NCBI GenBank assembly: GCA_910576815.1
Contig: CAJTKA010000001.1
Location: 62,001-126,000 of the forward strand
DNA: 64,000 nt
From: an uncultured Lachnospiraceae bacterium
Lineage (GTDB): Bacteria > Bacillota > Clostridia > Lachnospirales > Lachnospiraceae
Direction of reading: 5' to 3'
Below, piece after piece: positions 42,889 to 50,542 of the stretch. The translations under genes and the position numbers were made by a program. The notes under the pieces were generated by a model. It had not been told where the DNA came from. It saw only the letters and a program-made list of their open reading frames with translations, and made no database searches. Within the stretch, counting starts at the first letter, position 1. Each line of letters begins with the position of its first letter.

Positions 42889-44754
42889 ATGAAAAAAACG
42901 GCTCTTAATGATGAAATCTTAATGCGCGTGGAAAAACCCGCCCGCTATATCGGAAATGAGGTAAATGCCATCGTAAAGGACAAGGCGAAAATCGCCGTGC
43001 GCTTTGCCATGTGCTTTCCTGATGTTTACGAGATCGGTATGTCCCACCTCGGTATCCAGATTTTATACAGTATGTTCAATGACTGGGAAGACGTGTGGTG
43101 CGAGCGCGTCTATTCCCCATGGGCGGATCTGGATCAGATCATGCGCGAACAGTCCATTCCACTGTTTGGCTTAGAATCTCAGGAGCCCATCAAGGATATG
43201 GATTTTCTCGGTATCACCATCCAGTATGAAATGTGTTACACCAATATTTTGCAGGTTCTGGAACTTTCACAGATTCCGCTGCTGGCAAAAGATCGCGGAG
43301 AGGATATGCCCATCGTGATCGGCGGCGGTCCCTGTGTCTACAATCCGGAACCGATCGCGGATTTCTTTGATCTGTTCTACATTGGCGAAGGGGAGACACA
43401 ATATCGCCCGCTGCTTGACTGGTATCTGGAAAATAAGAAAACCGGCGGCACGAGGGAGAATTTTCTGCATGGCGCTGCGAAAATTCCGGGGATTTATGTG
43501 CCGCAGTTTTATGAGGAACTGTACAACGAGGACGGCACCGTGGCGGGACGGCGAAAGCAATTTGAAGATATTCCTGACGTGATCTTAAAAGAAATCGTGA
43601 CGGATGTCACGCAGGCTGCTTATCCCTTAAAGCCCGTGGTTCCCTTTATCAAAGTGACGCAGGACAGGGTAGTGCTGGAGATCCAGCGCGGCTGTATCCG
43701 CGGCTGCCGTTTCTGCCAGGCGGGTCAGATCTATCGCCCCGTGCGAGAGCGGAGTGCGGATAAATTAAAAGAATATGCGGTAGAGATGCTGAAAAGCACA
43801 GGGCATGAGGAGATTTCCTTAAGCTCTTTAAGTTCCAGCGACTATTCGCAGTTGGACGAGCTTCTTACCTTTTTGATCGAAGAATGCGGGAATAAACACG
43901 TCAATATTTCCCTGCCCTCCCTGCGCATCGACGCCTTTTCCCTGGATGTGATGAGCAAAGTGCAGGACGTGAAAAAGAGCAGCCTGACCTTTGCACCGGA
44001 GGCTGGCAGTCAGCGGCTTCGCGATGTCATCAACAAAGGATTGACCGAAGAAGTCATTTTGAAAGGCGCATCCCTCGCCTTTGAGGGCGGTTGGACCAAG
44101 GTAAAACTCTATTTTATGCTGGGGCTGCCTACCGAGACAGAGGAAGATATTCTCGGAATCGGCGACCTTTCCAACAAAATTGCCGCCGCCTTTTTTGAGA
44201 CAGTGCCGAAAGATAAACGGGTAAACGGCAAAGTGCAGATCACGACCAGCACCTCCTTCTTTATCCCCAAACCCTTTACGCCCTTTCAGTGGGCGCCTAT
44301 GTGTACTAAGGAGGAGTTTCTGGATAAGGCACATCTGACCAAACAGGGCATTATGAACCAGTTAAACCAAAAAAGCATCAAATACAACTGGCATGAGGCG
44401 GATGTGAGCGTCTTAGAGGGTGTGCTTGCCAGAGGAGACCGCAGGATAGCACAGGCGATCCTGAAAGCCTATCAGAAGGGCTGCATGTTCGATTCCTGGA
44501 GCGAGTTTTTCCACAACGACCTGTGGCTTCAAAGCTTCGAGGAATGCGGCCTGGATATCGGCTTTTATACGACCAGAGAGCGGGCGGACGGCGAGATCTT
44601 TCCCTGGGATTTCATCGACTGCGGCGTGACGAGGGAATTTTTGCTGCGGGAGTGGAAGAAGGCGCAGGGACAGACAATCAGTCCTAACTGCAAAGCGCAG
44701 TGTCAGGGCTGCGGGGCGAACCGCTTCGGAGTCGGTATCTGTTGCGACAGATAA
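42889..44754 (+). CDS. B12-binding-type radical SAM protein (TIGR03960-like)
   Basis: A 621-residue protein of the family normally found beside a DUF2344 protein and ribonuclease G upstream of rplU. The N-terminal half (about 25-220) resembles a B12-binding fold (CFPDVYEIGMSHLGIQILY), and the radical SAM barrel has Cys269, Cys273 and Cys276 in RGCIRGCRFCQAG. Later motifs are LTFAPEAGSQRLRDVINKG and KLYFMLGLPTETEED. The C-terminus has a Cys-rich end (CKAQCQGCGANRF). The reaction is unknown; neighbours suggest a link to RNA modification or ribosomes, which is inference. GGCAGGA precedes the start. Confidence 0.9.
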   Translation: MKKTALNDEILMRVEKPARYIGNEVNAIVKDKAKIAVRFAMCFPDVYEIGMSHLGIQILYSMFNDWEDVWCERVYSPWADLDQIMREQSIPLFGLESQEPIKDMDFLGITIQYEMCYTNILQVLELSQIPLLAKDRGEDMPIVIGGGPCVYNPEPIADFFDLFYIGEGETQYRPLLDWYLENKKTGGTRENFLHGAAKIPGIYVPQFYEELYNEDGTVAGRRKQFEDIPDVILKEIVTDVTQAAYPLKPVVPFIKVTQDRVVLEIQRGCIRGCRFCQAGQIYRPVRERSADKLKEYAVEMLKSTGHEEISLSSLSSSDYSQLDELLTFLIEECGNKHVNISLPSLRIDAFSLDVMSKVQDVKKSSLTFAPEAGSQRLRDVINKGLTEEVILKGASLAFEGGWTKVKLYFMLGLPTETEEDILGIGDLSNKIAAAFFETVPKDKRVNGKVQITTSTSFFIPKPFTPFQWAPMCTKEEFLDKAHLTKQGIMNQLNQKSIKYNWHEADVSVLEGVLARGDRRIAQAILKAYQKGCMFDSWSEFFHNDLWLQSFEECGLDIGFYTTRERADGEIFPWDFIDCGVTREFLLREWKKAQGQTISPNCKAQCQGCGANRFGVGICCDR

Positions 44755-44807
44755 GTGCCAAAAACCGTCAAATCATTTGAACTGTTGGACACTAAAGGGC
44801 AAACGTT

Positions 44808-45986
44808 ATGATTCAGAAAGATATGATTTCGTTTTCAGGACAAAGGAATGAACCGCTTCAAACATACATGGAGAAATTTGTTCTGCCGGAATGTAAAAAG
44901 GGGAAGATTCGGTTTTTTGACGATGCCCAGAGGGTTTTCATTTTTTGTACCGACAAACAGATGCAGATCGACGTTGCCGCTGCCAACGAAGATCTGTTAT
45001 GTGATATTTCTGTCAAAAAATTATTGTGGTTAGCGGAAAATTTCAGAATCTGGCGTGACGAGTACTGTGCCTATAATCAGGTGTTAAACAGAGATCAAAT
45101 GGAATGGCTTCTGACATTGGAACCGACAGGCTATGGGCAGATGCTGCTTATTCTTGGAATTTTCAAACAGCATGGCTATGACAGATTACAATCAGAGCAA
45201 TATCTGCGGGCAAAAAGCGCAGTCGTGCGCTATCACACGCTGGTCTTTCGTTACGAGCAGGAACACAGTAAATGGGATGGACTTGATGCGATGTTGCTAG
45301 ACCCGTCCAGACGAGTTCGCGATTATGCGGCTTACATTTTGAAAAAACATACGGATATCAATATCATCACGTTTTATCGTGAGGAACTTGAACGACAGGC
45401 ATCAAAGATTACGTTGTACAGCATCGGAGAACATGGCACAAAAGCGGAACTGGAAGTAATCAAACCTTATCTGGCAGATGAGTGCGAGTCAATCTGTAAA
45501 GCAGCACTGCACGCATACGGAAAACTTGCGCAGTCGGACGGAAAAGATGTTTATTGGAAGTTTTTATTTGACAAACGGCAGGTCCTTGCAAGGCAGGCAT
45601 ACCGCTGTATCCGAAAATACGAGATTTCATACGGTGTGCAGCAGTTATATGAGGCTTATCTGCAAAAACGCCTTGATTTTCCGGCCGATTACCTGCTGAT
45701 GCTGCTTTTAGAAGAACCTTTCTGGAAAAGACTGCCTTATCTGCTGATGCTAAACTGTGATGAGAAAGTTACCGAGAAACAGCGGCAAATAATTACAGCC
45801 GGAATCTTCCGCGGGTATCTGTATAGCGGAACTTCTGACCAACAGACTGTAAATTATATGTATAGCAGTGTTACGAATCAACAGGCTGACATGATTCGCC
45901 ATTTGCTAGAACGAAATAAAGAACACATTCCGGAATCTGTCAGGGAAAAAATCTTATTTGACTTAGAACACATTTCAAAAGGATAG
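44808..45986 (+). CDS. HEAT-like alpha-solenoid protein, inserted
   Basis: A 392-residue hydrophilic, helical protein with a pattern typical of HEAT-type repeats (about 155-330: LLDPSRRVRDYAAYIL, then SICKAALHAYGKLA, then RQVLARQAYRCIRKYEI). No catalytic motif or membrane segment is seen. It lies between the radical SAM gene and the DUF2344 gene, which are usually adjacent, and its codons look more A/T-rich than those of its neighbours. AAAGGG lies before the ATG. Function unknown; a scaffold or lyase-type role would be a guess. Confidence 0.75.
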   Translation: MIQKDMISFSGQRNEPLQTYMEKFVLPECKKGKIRFFDDAQRVFIFCTDKQMQIDVAAANEDLLCDISVKKLLWLAENFRIWRDEYCAYNQVLNRDQMEWLLTLEPTGYGQMLLILGIFKQHGYDRLQSEQYLRAKSAVVRYHTLVFRYEQEHSKWDGLDAMLLDPSRRVRDYAAYILKKHTDINIITFYREELERQASKITLYSIGEHGTKAELEVIKPYLADECESICKAALHAYGKLAQSDGKDVYWKFLFDKRQVLARQAYRCIRKYEISYGVQQLYEAYLQKRLDFPADYLLMLLLEEPFWKRLPYLLMLNCDEKVTEKQRQIITAGIFRGYLYSGTSDQQTVNYMYSSVTNQQADMIRHLLERNKEHIPESVREKILFDLEHISKG

Positions 45987-45997
45987 CGGGGTAAGCT

Positions 45998-46768
45998 ATG
46001 AAAGTCAGAATCAAATTTGCCAAATACGGCACCATGAAATTCATCGGACACCTGGACATGATGCGTTTCTTCCAGAAAGCCATCAGGCGCGCTGATATCG
46101 ACATCAAATACTCGGAAGGATTCAGCCCGCACCAGATCATGTCCTTTGCGGCGCCTCTCGGCGTTGGCGTGGAAAGCGTGGGAGAGTATTTTGATATAGA
46201 AGTCCTGTCCATGACGAGCGAAAATGAGATGAAAGAGGCCTTAAATCGGGTGATGGTGGAAGGGGTAAAGATCCTCTCCGTGACCAGTCTCCCCGACAAA
46301 GCAAAAAACGCCATGGCGAGCGTTGCCGCGGCCGCCTATCAGATCCATCTGAAAGAAGGAACATTTGCCATCTCTGACTTGAATGATGCTGTAAACGCCT
46401 TCTATGCGCAAAAACAGATTCCCTATACCAAAGAAACGAAAAAGAGCGTCGTGGAAACGGACTTAAAGCAGGGCATCTATGAAATCGGTGCAGGTGAAAC
46501 AAATGTGCTTGCAGACATCATGTCGGCGGCTGCGGCGATGTTTGTCACCGATCCGCGGGAAGACCGCATGACAGTACCTTGTATCCGCATGACGGTGGAC
46601 GCCTCCAGCGGCGGCAACATCAAACCGACCGTGGTCTTTGAAAAATTCTGCGCCTTTGCCGGTTGTGAGTTTCCGTCATCCGCGATTCAGGTAACGCGGC
46701 TGGAAACTTATACAAACTTGGCAAAAGAAAGGGAGCCAAGGCGGCTTGTGCCGCTTTCTGAGGTATAA
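45998..46768 (+). CDS. DUF2344 (TIGR03936) protein
   Basis: A 256-residue protein of the DUF2344 family, recognised by the start VRIKFAKYGTMKFIGHLDMM and the GFSPHQIMSFAAPLGVG segment. In many Clostridia this domain is fused or adjacent to the TIGR03960 radical SAM protein, which lies 1.2 kb upstream here. A GGGG ribosome binding site precedes the ATG and the gene starts 11 nt after the HEAT-like gene. The function is unknown. Confidence 0.88.
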   Translation: MKVRIKFAKYGTMKFIGHLDMMRFFQKAIRRADIDIKYSEGFSPHQIMSFAAPLGVGVESVGEYFDIEVLSMTSENEMKEALNRVMVEGVKILSVTSLPDKAKNAMASVAAAAYQIHLKEGTFAISDLNDAVNAFYAQKQIPYTKETKKSVVETDLKQGIYEIGAGETNVLADIMSAAAAMFVTDPREDRMTVPCIRMTVDASSGGNIKPTVVFEKFCAFAGCEFPSSAIQVTRLETYTNLAKEREPRRLVPLSEV

Positions 46769-46844
46769 TAATATATGATTTGAGAACCAAAAATTTTGGG
46801 AACTTTTCGTACAAAAATTGTTTGAAAGAAATTGCCAAAAAGTC

Positions 46845-46875
46845 TTGACCTTCCCCCTTGTGGAAGCCTTATTCT
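46845..46875 (+). promoter_or_regulatory. MerR-type promoter with 19-bp spacer
   Basis: TTGACC and TATTCT are separated by 19 bp, two more than normal, as in promoters untwisted by MerR proteins. Between the hexamers lies the dyad CTTCC-N7-GGAAG (46850-46854 and 46862-46866). It lies 69 bp before the MerR gene, so autoregulation is likely. Confidence 0.8.
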
Positions 46876-46943
46876 GACGGTAACAGAGGAGAGCGTATTA
46901 CAAAATGCTTCAAAAAGAAGAAAGGAAAGGGGCGTTGCATCGT

Positions 46944-47582
46944 ATGAAGATCAACGAGGTGGAACAGCAGGTAGGCATCACCAAAAAGAACATCCGTTTC
47001 TATGAACAGCAGGGGCTCCTGCATCCGAAGCGCAACAGCGAGAACGGCTATCGGGAATACGATGAGACAGATGTGGAATGTTTAAAGAAGATCAAGCTCT
47101 TACGCAAACTTTCACTGCCCATCGAGGAGATCAAAAAGATTCAAAACGGCGATCTGCTGCTTACGGATGCTTTGAGGCGGCAGCTCATCGTATTGGAACG
47201 TGAGCAGACGAATCTTACAGAAACTGCCGGCCTGTGCCGCCTGATCCTTGAAGATGAGACCCTCTACCATACGCTTTCCCCTGACCAATATTTGGAAAGG
47301 ATGGTGGAAATGGAGGAGAAAGGTACGAGATTCAAAAATGTATCAAATGATACAATCAGGAAAAAGCGAGGTTCGATTCTGGCTGCCGTGATCTTTATTT
47401 TGATCATGTTTGCTTTTATCGGCATACTCGTTTGGGCTTACACGCAAGACCCGATTCCGAACATTTTATTTGGTCTGTTTTTACTGGTACCCATTATAGT
47501 GATTTTGGCTGTAATCATTGCGCTGTTGCAGCGCATCAAAGAATTAAAAGGAGGAGAAGAAGATGTTGCTCGTAAATACTGA
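46944..47582 (+). CDS. Membrane-tethered MerR-family regulator
   Basis: A 212-residue protein with an N-terminal MerR winged helix (MKINEVEQQVGITKKNIRFYEQQGLLHPKR in register with the family, about 1-70), a coiled-coil segment (about 75-115), and two C-terminal membrane helices (about 142-164 and 170-195) with a basic/acidic cytosolic tail. MerR proteins usually have a soluble effector domain, so here the sensor may be in the membrane. ATG 46944 starts at the DNA-binding domain; an ATG at 46905 with GAGGAGAG is a possible alternative. It overlaps the YbjQ-type gene by 20 nt. Confidence 0.85.
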   Translation: MKINEVEQQVGITKKNIRFYEQQGLLHPKRNSENGYREYDETDVECLKKIKLLRKLSLPIEEIKKIQNGDLLLTDALRRQLIVLEREQTNLTETAGLCRLILEDETLYHTLSPDQYLERMVEMEEKGTRFKNVSNDTIRKKRGSILAAVIFILIMFAFIGILVWAYTQDPIPNILFGLFLLVPIIVILAVIIALLQRIKELKGGEEDVARKY

Positions 47583-47877
47583 TTATATATCCGGAAAAGA
47601 ACTGGAAACGCTGGGGATCGTCAAAGGAAGCATTGTGCAGACGAAGAATTTCGGTAAAGATTTTATGGCAGGGATCAAGACACTGGTCGGCGGAGAGGTG
47701 AAAGAGTACACCGATATGCTCAATCAGGCCAGACAGATCGCCGTAAAACGCATGGTGGATGAAGCGGAAGCGATGGGCGCCGATGCCATCGTCAATATCC
47801 GTTATGCGTCTTCCTCCCTGATGCAGGGAGCCGCCGAAGTAATCGCCTATGGCACAGCGGTGAAATATATGATATAA
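47563..47877 (+). CDS. YbjQ/DUF74 family protein
   Basis: A 104-residue soluble protein of the YbjQ (DUF74, putative heavy-metal-binding) family, which forms pentamers in known structures. The family core is visible as KELETLGIVKGSIVQTKNFG, the middle ARQIAVKRMVDEAEAMGADAIVNIRYA, and a short C-terminal strand. GGAGGAGAAGAAG precedes the ATG and the start lies within the MerR-type gene, so the two are translated together. The role is unknown. Hairpin element B begins 4 nt after its stop. Confidence 0.88.
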   Translation: MLLVNTDYISGKELETLGIVKGSIVQTKNFGKDFMAGIKTLVGGEVKEYTDMLNQARQIAVKRMVDEAEAMGADAIVNIRYASSSLMQGAAEVIAYGTAVKYMI

Positions 47878-47880
47878 TGA

Positions 47881-47990
47881 GCGCAAAGGAAAAGGAAGCG
47901 GCAGCGAAGCCGATATTTACTTTTCCTGCGCCATTAACGAGCAAATGTCCGATGAAGTCGGACAAAAAGCGCGATAGCGCGGATTTGCGA
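47881..47990. repeat. Hairpin-rich intergenic element B (110 nt)
   Basis: A first hairpin pairs GCGC-AGGAAAAG (47881-47894) with CTTTTCCT-GCGC (47920-47931), enclosing CGGC-GCCG. A second, closed by GCAAAT/ATTTGC (47941-47946 and 47983-47988), carries GTCCGA/TCGGAC with loop TGAAG and GCGC-GATA-GCGC. Its end reads GCGCGGATTTGCGAGT, similar to element A. It fills the gap between ybjQ and ribonuclease G and is read through as a 42-residue N-terminal extension of the latter's frame. Confidence 0.6.
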
Positions 47991-48002
47991 GTCCATAATC
48001 CC

Positions 48003-49235
48003 ATGAACAACGGAAAAATCATTATCACAACCGTAAACAACCGCATTCTTGCCCTGCTCCACAAAGATAACCGCATCCTCTCCGCTCAGGTACTGAAAAC
48101 GGAAGAACATGCGGTTGGAAACATCTATGTGGGCAGAGTACAGAGCATATCTGAAAATATCGGAGCCGCCTTCGTGGACATCGGAGGCGGCTGTCTCACA
48201 TTTCTGCCGCTTGCGGAAGCAAAATCCGCCCATATCACGAACCGCAAAGCGGATGGGAGACTCAAGGCGGGAGATGAGCTCATTGTTCAGATCGTGAAAG
48301 AAGCCATGAAGACCAAACTTGCGGGGGTGAGTGCAAAGCTTACCCTTACGGGAAGGTATGCGGTAGTGGGAGAAAGGCCCCCTATAAAGGCGGCAGAAGA
48401 AAGCACACGTCAAAAACCTGTCAGTAAGAGGGCAGGCGGCGCGGTACATGTTTCCGCCAAGCTTACGGAGCAGGAAAAAGAGCGTTTCCGTAATTTGGAA
48501 CCACTTAAACAATTTGCTGCGGACTACGGTCTGATCGTGCGCACCAATGCGGCAGACCTCTCGGACGATGCACCCCTGATTACGGAAGTCGCAAAACTTT
48601 CTGAAACACTCGCTCATACCTTGCAAATTGCAGACATGCGCACCTGTTACAGCTGTCTGTACCGTTCTTTGCCCGACTGGGCGCTTTTTGTGGAGAACGC
48701 CTACCGCGCGGAATACGATGAGGTGGTCACGGATCTGGCCGACGTGTATCGTGATTTGCATGATGTATGCGGCATGGCATCTATTCCCGTCCGTTTCTAC
48801 GAAGATGCAATGCTGCCTCTTGGCAAACTCTACGCTCTGGAAGCACGGCTTCAGGAGCTTACCGACAAAAAAGTCTGGCTGAAATCGGGCGGCTATCTGG
48901 TCATCGAGCCGACGGAAGCTCTGATCTCGATTGATGTGAACACGGGAAAGTACGAGGCAGGAAAAGAACCGGAAGAAACCTACCTGCGCATCAACAAAGA
49001 AGCTGCCGAGGCCATCGCCTGGCAAATCAGGGCCAGAAATCTCTCCGGCATGATCCTGGTGGATTTTATCAATCTGAAGAACAAAGAACATGAGGCGGCA
49101 CTCATGAAAGAAATGCGGGATCTGCTAAAAAAAGATCCCATCCACACAAGAGTCGTGGATATGACCGCGCTGGGCCTGATGGAGATCACCCGAAAAAAGA
49201 TCGATCAAAGCCTCGCACAGCAGCTTGCAAGATAA
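48003..49235 (+). CDS. rng: Ribonuclease E/G family protein
   Basis: An endoribonuclease that processes rRNA and mRNA. The 410 residues have an S1-type RNA-binding domain (about 35-105, IYVGRVQSISENIGAAFVDIG), and the catalytic metal-binding aspartates in ISIDVNTGKYEAG and MILVDFINLKN. It ends soon after the DNase-like core, without the C-terminal zinc-link region of the E. coli enzymes. The frame is open 42 codons upstream to an ATG overlapping the ybjQ stop, but this part is encoded by hairpin element B and is unlike the family; the ATG at 48003, which lacks a clear ribosome binding site, is preferred. Confidence 0.85.
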   Translation: MNNGKIIITTVNNRILALLHKDNRILSAQVLKTEEHAVGNIYVGRVQSISENIGAAFVDIGGGCLTFLPLAEAKSAHITNRKADGRLKAGDELIVQIVKEAMKTKLAGVSAKLTLTGRYAVVGERPPIKAAEESTRQKPVSKRAGGAVHVSAKLTEQEKERFRNLEPLKQFAADYGLIVRTNAADLSDDAPLITEVAKLSETLAHTLQIADMRTCYSCLYRSLPDWALFVENAYRAEYDEVVTDLADVYRDLHDVCGMASIPVRFYEDAMLPLGKLYALEARLQELTDKKVWLKSGGYLVIEPTEALISIDVNTGKYEAGKEPEETYLRINKEAAEAIAWQIRARNLSGMILVDFINLKNKEHEAALMKEMRDLLKKDPIHTRVVDMTALGLMEITRKKIDQSLAQQLAR

Positions 49236-49311
49236 CGCGGAATCAGTCATAATAGATTTAGTCACTGCAATCGAAACTGAGTCAGAAGCTTACGGAAAGG
49301 GAACAAAAGAA

Positions 49312-49890
49312 ATGCCGATGAAACTGCTTCACATGGAAAAGGTCAAGGATGGAAAATATCTGAAAAACTATGAACTGACCTACTTAAACAAGGCCGGAAG
49401 GGAAAAGAAATATGAGATTGTCAGCCGCAGTGAGATCCCTTCTCCGGAGGCGATCGGAGCGCGGGTGAGCGGCGTTTCCATCGTTGCCTTTCATGAAGAT
49501 AAAATGCTGCTTTTGCGGGAATTTCGCATGGGCGTCAACCGTTTTGTCTACAATCTCTGCGCCGGTATGATCAACGAGGGCGAATCTATTGAAGAATGTA
49601 TTCAGCGGGAACTTTACGAGGAGACCGGACTGGGCGTGAAAAAGATTCGCACGATCCTGCCGCCTTCCTTTGCCGCAGTTGCTTTTTCCGACGTAAAGAC
49701 ACAGATCGCCTTTGTGGAGGCGGAAGGTGATTTTGAGGACCACACCTCCGAGAATGAGCAGATCACAGCGGATTTTTATACCAAAGAAGAAGTGAGGGAG
49801 CTTCTGGAAACGGAAGATTTCAGCTCGCGTGCGCAGATAGCCGCCTATTTTTTTGCAGCAACACCTTTTCCCAATGCAGACGCAAAATGA
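49312..49890 (+). CDS. NUDIX hydrolase, ADP-ribose pyrophosphatase type
   Basis: Hydrolyses nucleoside diphosphate derivatives such as ADP-ribose; the exact substrate is not determined. The 192 residues contain the NUDIX box GMINEGESIEECIQRELYEE followed by TGLGV, at about residues 90-115. The ATG at 49312 is preceded by GAAAGGGA; the frame extends 29 codons upstream into the ribonuclease G end and is not used. A second ATG two codons later is also possible. Confidence 0.88.
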   Translation: MPMKLLHMEKVKDGKYLKNYELTYLNKAGREKKYEIVSRSEIPSPEAIGARVSGVSIVAFHEDKMLLLREFRMGVNRFVYNLCAGMINEGESIEECIQRELYEETGLGVKKIRTILPPSFAAVAFSDVKTQIAFVEAEGDFEDHTSENEQITADFYTKEEVRELLETEDFSSRAQIAAYFFAATPFPNADAK

Positions 49891-49960
49891 GCAAATCGGT
49901 TAAGGGTAATCTCTTGTTTTATTTACAGAAAGCGACAGAAAGGAAGCCTTTGTTTCAATC

Positions 49961-50476
49961 ATGAAAACCCGGAAACGAAATATATTTTCGCTGATCAGTA
50001 TTTTTTTGCTGATCCTGCTGGACCAATACACAAAACACCTTGCTATCCTGCATCTGAAAGGACAGCCTTCCTTTGTCCTTTTAGATCGCATCCTTGAGTT
50101 TTCATATCTGGAAAACACCGGTGCGGCTTTTAGTTCTTTTTCCGGGAAGCAGACCTTTCTGATTGTATTGACTACATTGGTCATCATCGTGCTTGCCTGG
50201 CGGTATTTCACCCTGCCTGCGGGGAAAAGGTTCCTTTGGATACGCACCTGTCTGCTCTTTATCTTGAGCGGCGCCGTCGGCAACCTGATCGACCGCTTGT
50301 GCAGACGATATGTGGTGGATTTTATCTACTTTGTTCCCATCAATTTTCCCAAATTCAATGTGGCAGACATCTACATTACCGTGGGTGTCGCCGTCCTTGC
50401 CGCGCTCATGCTATTTTATTATAACGAAGAAGAGTGTGGGACTTTAGTCTCTATTGACAGTTTCCTGCGTAAATGA
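49961..50476 (+). CDS. lspA: Lipoprotein signal peptidase II
   Basis: Cleaves signal peptides of lipoproteins in the membrane after lipidation. The 171 residues have four hydrophobic segments (about 8-24, 60-80, 95-115 and 135-158). The conserved motifs are NTGAAFS (about 47-53) and the catalytic aspartates in GNLIDR and FNVADIYI. It would serve the lipoprotein encoded at 5182 and others. AAGGAAG lies 14 nt before the ATG. Confidence 0.93.
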   Translation: MKTRKRNIFSLISIFLLILLDQYTKHLAILHLKGQPSFVLLDRILEFSYLENTGAAFSSFSGKQTFLIVLTTLVIIVLAWRYFTLPAGKRFLWIRTCLLFILSGAVGNLIDRLCRRYVVDFIYFVPINFPKFNVADIYITVGVAVLAALMLFYYNEEECGTLVSIDSFLRK

Positions 50477-50542
50477 TAAATTTTTTTTAAGTAATTCTAT
50501 ATCTTTCTAATGAAAAAATCTAAAATCACGAGGGTTGAAATC

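Noticed and set aside
47934..49091. 385-codon open frame antisense to ribonuclease G
   Set aside because: The composition is that of a shadow frame (many Arg, His, Cys, Phe), and Rng has full catalytic motifs on the other strand.
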